A stretch of 64,000 nucleotides of DNA from Anaerolineae bacterium (GTDB lineage: Bacteria > Chloroflexota > Anaerolineae > Aggregatilineales > Phototrophicaceae). Location of the stretch: positions 124,001-188,000 of the forward strand of contig JAFLCG010000006.1 in assembly GCA_017303635.1 (NCBI GenBank), given 5' to 3'. A program made the position numbers and the translations under genes. Every line of letters starts with the position of its first letter. Position 1 is the first letter of the stretch. A model generated the notes under the pieces. It ran no database searches, had not been told where the DNA came from, and saw only the letters and a program-made list of their open reading frames with translations. Positions 58,711 to 64,000 of this stretch are shown in pieces.

Positions 58711-59145
58711 ATGCCTGCTAAAGTCCTGTACATCGAAGATGACCCGGTCAACATGAACCTGGTCCGCAAGATCTTGCGCGTCACCAATTATGAGTTCCTG
58801 GGCGCACCGGATGGGACAACCGGTTTTGAGATGGTGCGGCGGGAAAAACCAGATCTGATTCTGATGGACATCAACCTGCCGGATACGACCGGTTGGGACG
58901 TGACCCAGCAGATCAAGGCTGCTCCTGATCTGGCTCATATCCCGGTGATCGCGCTGACCGCGAATTACACCAAGTCCAATATCGTGCGTGGTCTGGAAGT
59001 CGGTTGTAGTGCGTACCTGACCAAGCCGATCAGCCGTACCGAACTGCTGATGACCATTGAGCAGTTCATGCCCCCCCGCCCGGATGAGAAACCGCCAGAG
59101 CCTGATGCAGCCAGTTCCACCCAAATACCCACCTCTGGGACATGA
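58711..59145 (+). CDS. Single-domain response regulator
   Basis: 144 residues, ATG at 58711 without a strong Shine-Dalgarno sequence. Receiver: YIEDDPVNMNLVRKIL, LILMDINLPDTTGWD, VIALTANYTKSN, YLTKPISRTELL. A short Pro-rich tail ends it (RPDEKPPEPDAASS). A TATACT -10-like sequence lies at 58671, so it may have its own promoter in the 93-bp gap. Confidence 0.9.
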   Translation: MPAKVLYIEDDPVNMNLVRKILRVTNYEFLGAPDGTTGFEMVRREKPDLILMDINLPDTTGWDVTQQIKAAPDLAHIPVIALTANYTKSNIVRGLEVGCSAYLTKPISRTELLMTIEQFMPPRPDEKPPEPDAASSTQIPTSGT

Positions 59146-59169
59146 TGAGGTTGGGAAGAAAGATGACAG

Positions 59170-59535
59170 ATGATGAAGGATATTCTGATTGCCGAAGATA
59201 ATGGTGACTTGCGCGCTATTTTTGCCCGGGTCTTCGAGCATAGCGACTACAACGTCCGGGTTGCCACCGATGGTCAGGAAACCATCCAGCAGTTGACCGA
59301 GGCGGTTCCCGATATGCTCATTCTGGACATCAATATGCCGCGTGTCTCCGGCCTGGATGTGCTGACGCATATCAAGGATAACCCGGCTTATGCCCGGATG
59401 AAGAAGGTCATTGTGACAGGGAACTTCCTGGCGCAGCACGAGCCAGAAGCCGCCTTTGCCGATGCCTTTCTCGTCAAACCCGTGAGCATTGCGGATCTGG
59501 TCAAGCTTTCAGAACAGCTGCTCGCAAATTCCTGA
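59170..59535 (+). CDS. Single-domain response regulator
   Basis: 121 residues; ATG codons at 59170 and 59173. Receiver: LIAEDNGDLRAIFARVFEHS, MLILDINMPRVSGLD, KVIVTGNF and FLVKPVSIADL. It is the compact form. 24 bp after the previous receiver and 27 bp before the receiver-kinase gene, so these three genes are likely one transcript. Confidence 0.9.
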   Translation: MMKDILIAEDNGDLRAIFARVFEHSDYNVRVATDGQETIQQLTEAVPDMLILDINMPRVSGLDVLTHIKDNPAYARMKKVIVTGNFLAQHEPEAAFADAFLVKPVSIADLVKLSEQLLANS

Positions 59536-59562
59536 ACGCAGCATTATTGAGGATCAGCCCTC

Positions 59563-60696
59563 GTGGCCCCCACCATTCTCGTTATTGATGACGACAAAAT
59601 CACCCGACGGCTCATCGTCAAGAGCCTGAGCAAAGACTTCAATATAATTGAAGCCCAAGATGGGCTTTCCGGTGTGCAAATGGCCTTACAGCAATCACCG
59701 GATCTGGTGATCTGTGACATCACCATGCCGGATATTGATGGCTACGCGGTTCTGGAAGCCTTGCGGGACAACGAGTCGACCGCCTCTACCGCGTTTGTGT
59801 TCCTCAGCGGCCTGGCTGACCCCGCCGAAGTACGTCACGGCATGAACATGGGCGCGGACGACTACCTGACCAAACCGTTTTCAATCAACGAACTGCGACA
59901 GGCAGTGGATGCCCGACTGCGAAAACGGGCCATCCAGGATGCAGTCCTCAAAAAGACCGTCGATGAGATGCGTCAGAACGTCGCCATGGCCCTGCCCCAC
60001 GAACTGCGGACAGCCATTATGGTGCTGGAAGGGTACATCTACCTGATGTTTGAAGAATCAGGTGAGGGTAACGCTAAAGCCGATCGCAGCCAGATTCTCG
60101 AAGGGATGAGCGCCTATACCGCCCGTTTGCATGACCTCTCCGAAAAGTTCCTGTGGTTTTCCAAAGCGCAGATGCTCAAGAACGACCACCAGGGGGTTTG
60201 TGAACGCCCTGCGGAGATCATCCAGCAGGCCGCCAACGAAAAAGCCGCCAGCTACCTGCGCATGAAAGATCTGAAGATCGATGTGTGCCTTGGCGCTGTC
60301 GCCATCAGTGAGGAATATCTGGGGCATATTGTGCGGGAAGTGGTGGACAATGCCTTTAAGTTTTCGCCTGACGGCGGAACCGTCACCATTCACACCCATG
60401 CCGACAGCCACTGGTATACCATCAGCGTGACCGATCAGGGGCGCGGCATGACCGACGAGCAGATCAGCAAGATCGGCGCCTTTATGCAGTTCGAGCGCGA
60501 ATACTTCGAGCAAAAAGGCACGGGTCTCGGCCTGACGATTGCCAGGCGCCTGGCCGAGTCTGTCGGTGGACAGTTAAAGATTCAGAGCACCTATCGTGAC
60601 CATACGACCGTAATGGTTCGTATACCTGCCTCGAATGCATCTGAAAAGCTCAAGGCCGGGGGCATCGGTCACACCCCCAATCCACACTCCAGTTAA
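59563..60696 (+). CDS. Receiver-histidine kinase hybrid (REC-HisKA-HATPase)
   Basis: 377 residues from a GTG at 59563 (GAGG 12 nt upstream). Receiver (1-125; VIDDDKITRRLI, LVICDITMPDIDGYA, YLTKPFSINEL), HisKA-like helix with LPHELRTAIMVLEGYIYLMF and HATPase (about 240-360; EVVDNAFKFSPDGG, DQGRGMTDEQ, GTGLGLTIARRL). An input receiver ahead of a kinase lets another kinase control it. It converges with the C39 gene 3 bp away. Confidence 0.9.
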   Translation: MAPTILVIDDDKITRRLIVKSLSKDFNIIEAQDGLSGVQMALQQSPDLVICDITMPDIDGYAVLEALRDNESTASTAFVFLSGLADPAEVRHGMNMGADDYLTKPFSINELRQAVDARLRKRAIQDAVLKKTVDEMRQNVAMALPHELRTAIMVLEGYIYLMFEESGEGNAKADRSQILEGMSAYTARLHDLSEKFLWFSKAQMLKNDHQGVCERPAEIIQQAANEKAASYLRMKDLKIDVCLGAVAISEEYLGHIVREVVDNAFKFSPDGGTVTIHTHADSHWYTISVTDQGRGMTDEQISKIGAFMQFEREYFEQKGTGLGLTIARRLAESVGGQLKIQSTYRDHTTVMVRIPASNASEKLKAGGIGHTPNPHSS

Positions 60697-60699
60697 GCC

Positions 60700-61797
60700 T
60701 TATCCCCCGCTGGAAACCGTGGTGGTCGTCCCGTTCAACCGCGCCTGGAGAGAGTCCCGCGCTTCCGCCGCCGGGGTGAAGTTCGGGTTCAGGCGCAGCG
60801 CCTCCGCGAAGTTATTGAGGGCGCGGTCGGTTTCACCCAGACCTTCACGGGCCACACCCGCGTAATAATACGTCTCCTCGATATACTGCGACGTACCCGG
60901 CTCATTCAATTGAATCCGCGCCAGTTCCAGCACATCCTGGTAGCGCCCAACAGCATTGTAAGCCTCATACGGCCCAAATTGATACCACAGCATCCGCCAC
61001 GGCAAACCGATCTCCCGCGCTTTGTCGTAGGCGACCGCCGCGTACTGGTAGGCGTTTGCGTCTTGCCCTGCCAGCATCACATAGTTGGTACCCAGGTTGA
61101 ACCAGGCGAAGGGATCAACCGCATTCGCCAGCGCCCGCTGTCGGTTCAGTTCCAGCGCATTAAGCGCATTCTGCACCGGGTCGGCGTTGGTGCCGAGCAG
61201 GGTCATTAACTGGGCTTCTTCATCCGTGGTATAGAGCGCGATATAGGTATTGTTGAAGTGTTCCCAGAATTCCTGGACATGTTCGTAGCTGTAGACCTGG
61301 TTCGGACCCAGGTAGCTATCCATGCTGGTGAACTGCTGAGTCGCATCATCGTAACCGATCAGCAGCAGGTAGTGACCCATCCAGCCTAGCCGTTCCGGTT
61401 CCGGGTCGTAGCCCATCTCCACCACCACCGGGAAGTCATTGGCAAGCAGCGTCTTGAGCATGGTCAGGTCGCCGCCGACGCGCTTGGCCGCCCGGATGTT
61501 GGTGCCCAGTTCTTCATTCACGTAAGCCACCAACTGCCAGGGACTGACGTTGCCATCCTCGGAAGTCGGCTTCAGCCAACTGGCTGCCGGGCCTTGATCT
61601 GCCGGGATGCCGAAGTAACTCAGCCCCATCGTCAGGGTGGCCGGGCCGCAGTTATTCCACTGTTGCGGGATATGGGAGACCCCGACCAGACTATGGCTGG
61701 CAGGCAGGACGGGGGTAGTATCCTGGGCTTGCGAAGCCATCATCGGCAGCAGGCTTAGCAAGAGCAGGCAAAACAGCGGGATTAGTCGTCGCATCAT
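60700..61797 (-). CDS. Secreted C39-like cysteine protease with TPR
   Basis: 365 residues, ATG at 61797 (or 61794). Signal peptide (MMRRLIPLFCLLLLSLLPMM), C39-like domain (about 35-190; NNCGPATLTMGLSYFG with the Cys, GHYLLLIGYDDA with the His, and a following SMDSYLG Asp), then TPR-like repeats (about 215-350; PFAWFNLGTNYVML, ETYYYAGVAREGLGETDRAL). Bacteriocin-leader C39 enzymes are ABC-linked; this one is free and secreted, so the target is unknown. Confidence 0.85.
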   Translation of the reverse strand: MMRRLIPLFCLLLLSLLPMMASQAQDTTPVLPASHSLVGVSHIPQQWNNCGPATLTMGLSYFGIPADQGPAASWLKPTSEDGNVSPWQLVAYVNEELGTNIRAAKRVGGDLTMLKTLLANDFPVVVEMGYDPEPERLGWMGHYLLLIGYDDATQQFTSMDSYLGPNQVYSYEHVQEFWEHFNNTYIALYTTDEEAQLMTLLGTNADPVQNALNALELNRQRALANAVDPFAWFNLGTNYVMLAGQDANAYQYAAVAYDKAREIGLPWRMLWYQFGPYEAYNAVGRYQDVLELARIQLNEPGTSQYIEETYYYAGVAREGLGETDRALNNFAEALRLNPNFTPAAEARDSLQARLNGTTTTVSSGG

Positions 61798-62068
61798 AGG
61801 TCAGCCATCCAATGTTTACTCAACCTGGGGTCATTATACAATCTCTGCTGCGGTGTACCTATCCGCCTGCATGACGCCTGCCCCACGCTTTAGCTATTGA
61901 TCAGCAGATAAGACCTGCATTTATATCTAAGATTTTTCGACCTCCTAATCTTTAGCCCAACACCTGAGGCCAAATGCTTGTGTTGGTACACATTACACGC
62001 TATCCTATTTCAATAATAAAACTCCTATAAACCATTTTATAACCATCTTGTGGTGAGTTTCGGGAATC

Positions 62069-63520
62069 ATGGGACTTCGCATTTTTGTTAGTTATGCTCG
62101 TGATGATCTTTTCCATATTCGCCAGCTAGTTGAAATTCTACGCGATGGTGGTCATGATCCCTGGTTTGACCATCGCATATTGCCTGGGCAAGACTGGAAA
62201 GTTGAACTTAGTAGTGCGATTCGCCTTTGCGAGGTTTTCCTTTATGCCATTACGCCACGTTCGGTAAAGTCGGAGTGGTGTAGATGGGAATTCCAAGAAG
62301 CCATGAAATATGGCAAAGGCATTGTCCCGGTTGTTTTTGAGGCAGCAACAGACCTACCTCCTCCATTGGATCGTTATCAACACGCAAATTTCACTCAGGG
62401 TGTCGATCTGAATAGCGCGTTAAAGCTTGTAGCAGGTATCTGGGAGATGGCTGTTCAGATGCACGCTGAAGTCCACTTTACGGATCAACCTCAAGGAATT
62501 CCGTCTCGCGTTACCCCTGAACGCCCTGTCATATCAAGATTAACGTCTATGGATGGGCAAATTGCAGAAATAAGGTTGATAAAAGGACATACGGAACCTG
62601 TCCAGGCCGTTGCTTTTGACCCAGAAACTAACCTTTTGGCATCAGCTTCATGGGATGACACTGTTCGCTTATGGGATGTGCTAAGCGGGGGCTTTATTGC
62701 AGAGAACCGATCACACTTCAATGATGTTCTGTCGATTGCTTTTTCGCCAACCTCTGATGTGTTGGCATCCGGATCTCGCGACCGGACTATCAGCCTCTGG
62801 AATCTAATGCGCCGCTTTGAGCGTTCGACTATCTTGCGAGGTCACAACGGCGCGGTAACGTGCCTTGATTTCACTGAAGATGGTGACAACATAATCTCCG
62901 GTGCGAGTTCAACGCCCACCCCGGATGCCAGTGTTAGAATGTGGGATGTCCCTCAGCGCAGCTCTACGTTGCTATATTCACATGATCAGACTGTAACCAG
63001 TCTGGCATTCTCGCCAAGTGATCGTTATCTGGCATCAGGATCAGATGATTGCACCATCAGGCTTTCCGAACAAACCACCCGCCGTCCAAAATTTACCCTA
63101 CTGACTGGACATATCAGGCCGGTAAAAGCAGTCGCATTTTCTCCAGATGGAATGCTCTTGGCTTCTGGTGGATCCGATCACACAGTACGTATCTGGCGCA
63201 TTCCCAAGGGGGATGAACTGGTCACTTTGACAGGTCATACTGATACGGTGACCAGTGTTGCTTTTTCTCCTGATGGAACTTTGCTCGCTTCTGCATCAAG
63301 AGACCGTACAATCTACTTATGGGAGCTTCCAACTGGAAAACCTCTTGTCATCTTGAGAGGCCATACAGATAGCATCAATGCAATTACTTTTTCGCTAGAT
63401 GGAACATATCTCGCTAGCGCATCACGCGACCATACAGTGCGTCTATGGGGTGTAGTAGCGCGTAAAAATAGGCCTACTGGAGAAATAAAGCGATTGCCTG
63501 GAACAAAGCCATTAAATTAA
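62069..63520 (+). CDS. TIR domain-WD40 repeat protein
   Basis: 483 residues, ATG at 62069. TIR domain (1-130; RIFVSYARDDLFHIRQLVEIL, the Asp/Arg loop DHRILPGQDW, SEWCRWEFQEA with Glu74 at the NADase position) and seven WD40 repeats (about 175-470; for example TEPVQAVAFDPETNLLASAS, DGTLLASASRDRTIYLWELP). No NACHT or NB-ARC NTPase. TIR enzymes cleave NAD; a propeller sensor with TIR output is a plausible stress or defence switch. The gene is richer in A+T than neighbours. Confidence 0.9.
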   Translation: MGLRIFVSYARDDLFHIRQLVEILRDGGHDPWFDHRILPGQDWKVELSSAIRLCEVFLYAITPRSVKSEWCRWEFQEAMKYGKGIVPVVFEAATDLPPPLDRYQHANFTQGVDLNSALKLVAGIWEMAVQMHAEVHFTDQPQGIPSRVTPERPVISRLTSMDGQIAEIRLIKGHTEPVQAVAFDPETNLLASASWDDTVRLWDVLSGGFIAENRSHFNDVLSIAFSPTSDVLASGSRDRTISLWNLMRRFERSTILRGHNGAVTCLDFTEDGDNIISGASSTPTPDASVRMWDVPQRSSTLLYSHDQTVTSLAFSPSDRYLASGSDDCTIRLSEQTTRRPKFTLLTGHIRPVKAVAFSPDGMLLASGGSDHTVRIWRIPKGDELVTLTGHTDTVTSVAFSPDGTLLASASRDRTIYLWELPTGKPLVILRGHTDSINAITFSLDGTYLASASRDHTVRLWGVVARKNRPTGEIKRLPGTKPLN

Positions 63521-63634
63521 CCACCCACATAGTACCATCTGACATCCCCAGTCTGGCCTCAGTCGCGTTAGAATAAGAGCGCATACTACTTTAACGGGTG
63601 CAGATCATGTACCCGGCTTGACGAAGGGTGATCG

Positions 63635-64000
63635 ATGAGCTTACCCCACTTTGACCTTGAATCCCGACTGAATAATTTTGATCCGGCTATTCGCGCTGAG
63701 GCCCTCGATGATCTGCTGGCGGGGGCGACCCTCGCCCTCCCGACCGAGACAGCCAACCTCCACTGTCACACCTTCTATTCCTTCAATGCCTACGGGCATT
63801 CCCCCACCTCCCTGGCCTGGTTAGCCCAGCGGCAGCGCATGAAGCTGATCGGCATGGTCGATTTTGATGTACTGGATGCGGTTGATGAATTTCTGGCGGC
63901 CTGCGACCGCGCCGGTGTCCGTGGGACGGCAGGCATCGAAACCCGTGTCTATCTGCCAGAGTTCGCCGCCCACGAGATCAATTCTCCCGGGGAACCCGGT
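63635..64000 (+). CDS. PHP-domain phosphoesterase-like protein (3' end cut by window edge)
   Basis: An open frame from the ATG at 63635, with AAGGG 8 nt upstream, runs off the right edge after 122 codons. TANLHCHTFYSFNAYGHSPT carries the HxH metal motif of PHP domains, followed by a WLAQRQRMKLIGMVDFDVLD strand-helix pair. The substrate cannot be seen from this part. The 114 bp before it hold no other gene. Confidence 0.8.
   Translation, partial: MSLPHFDLESRLNNFDPAIRAEALDDLLAGATLALPTETANLHCHTFYSFNAYGHSPTSLAWLAQRQRMKLIGMVDFDVLDAVDEFLAACDRAGVRGTAGIETRVYLPEFAAHEINSPGEPG

Overview
The window looks like chromosomal DNA of a GC-rich (roughly 55-60 %) member of the Chloroflexota, probably Anaerolineae-like. 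This rests on the Pro/Thr/Ser-rich linkers of the secreted proteins, the many single-domain receivers and PAS/GAF kinases, GSDH-PKD secreted dehydrogenases, TIR-WD40 and Uma2 proteins, and small palindromic intergenic repeats. Taxonomy is inference; the complete 16S gene (18793-20289, minus strand) would settle it. No phage, insertion sequence with transposase, or CRISPR array is visible.

Layout. 1-7.2 kb: an EamA exporter cut by the left edge, a membrane-anchored FGE-sulfatase-like protein, a secreted protein, a GNAT acetyltransferase, a VOC protein and a CNNM/HlyC-type CBS membrane protein. 7.2-14.6 kb: three tandem paralogous secreted glucose/sorbosone-dehydrogenase-type enzymes. 14.8-20.65 kb: a complete rRNA operon on the minus strand (16S, tRNA-Ile, tRNA-Ala, 23S, 5S) with two candidate promoters, boxB/boxA-like antitermination elements before both 16S and 23S, and a terminator. 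20.8-26.7 kb: a three-gene plus-strand cassette of two GAF/PAS class III nucleotide cyclases and a SIR2-helical protein. 26.7-37 kb: a lipoprotein, methylmalonate-semialdehyde dehydrogenase, a GT-C membrane glycosyltransferase, a DUF2294 protein, a P2-type cation ATPase with a structured leader, HtpX and a zinc-ribbon protein. 37-48 kb: a beta-helix/FIMAH surface protein, a hydroxypyruvate-isomerase-like enzyme, a WD40-PKD protein, a Uma2 protein, a HerA/VirB4-like ATPase and small metabolic genes. 47.9-50.9 kb: an arsenate-reduction cluster (ArsC, ArsR-ArsC fusion) followed by a metallophosphoesterase and a NIP-like aquaporin. 51-64 kb: a secreted hydrolase, an SDR, a PP2C/histidine kinase/receiver signalling cluster, a C39-type protease, a TIR-WD40 protein and the start of a PHP-domain gene.

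Most notable system. The two adjacent cyclases (20882-22621 and 22687-24498) have lost different catalytic residues. The first lacks the second metal-binding Asp (Thr441) but keeps the transition-state Asn518/Arg522. The second keeps both metal Asp residues but has Glu540/Leu544 in place of Asn/Arg. Neither should form a complete homodimeric site, but a heterodimer would have exactly one complete site, as in mammalian C1/C2 adenylyl cyclase. A SIR2-family protein with an intact-looking NAD-enzyme signature follows in the same orientation, so the cassette may link a sensed small molecule to a cyclic nucleotide and an NAD-consuming effector. That link is inference.

The arsenic cluster suggests reduction of arsenate by thioredoxin-coupled ArsC enzymes and passive exit of arsenite through the aquaporin, with no ArsB/Acr3 pump visible here. 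The ArsR half of the fusion has no cysteine, so arsenic sensing, if it occurs, must use other residues, perhaps those of the fused reductase.
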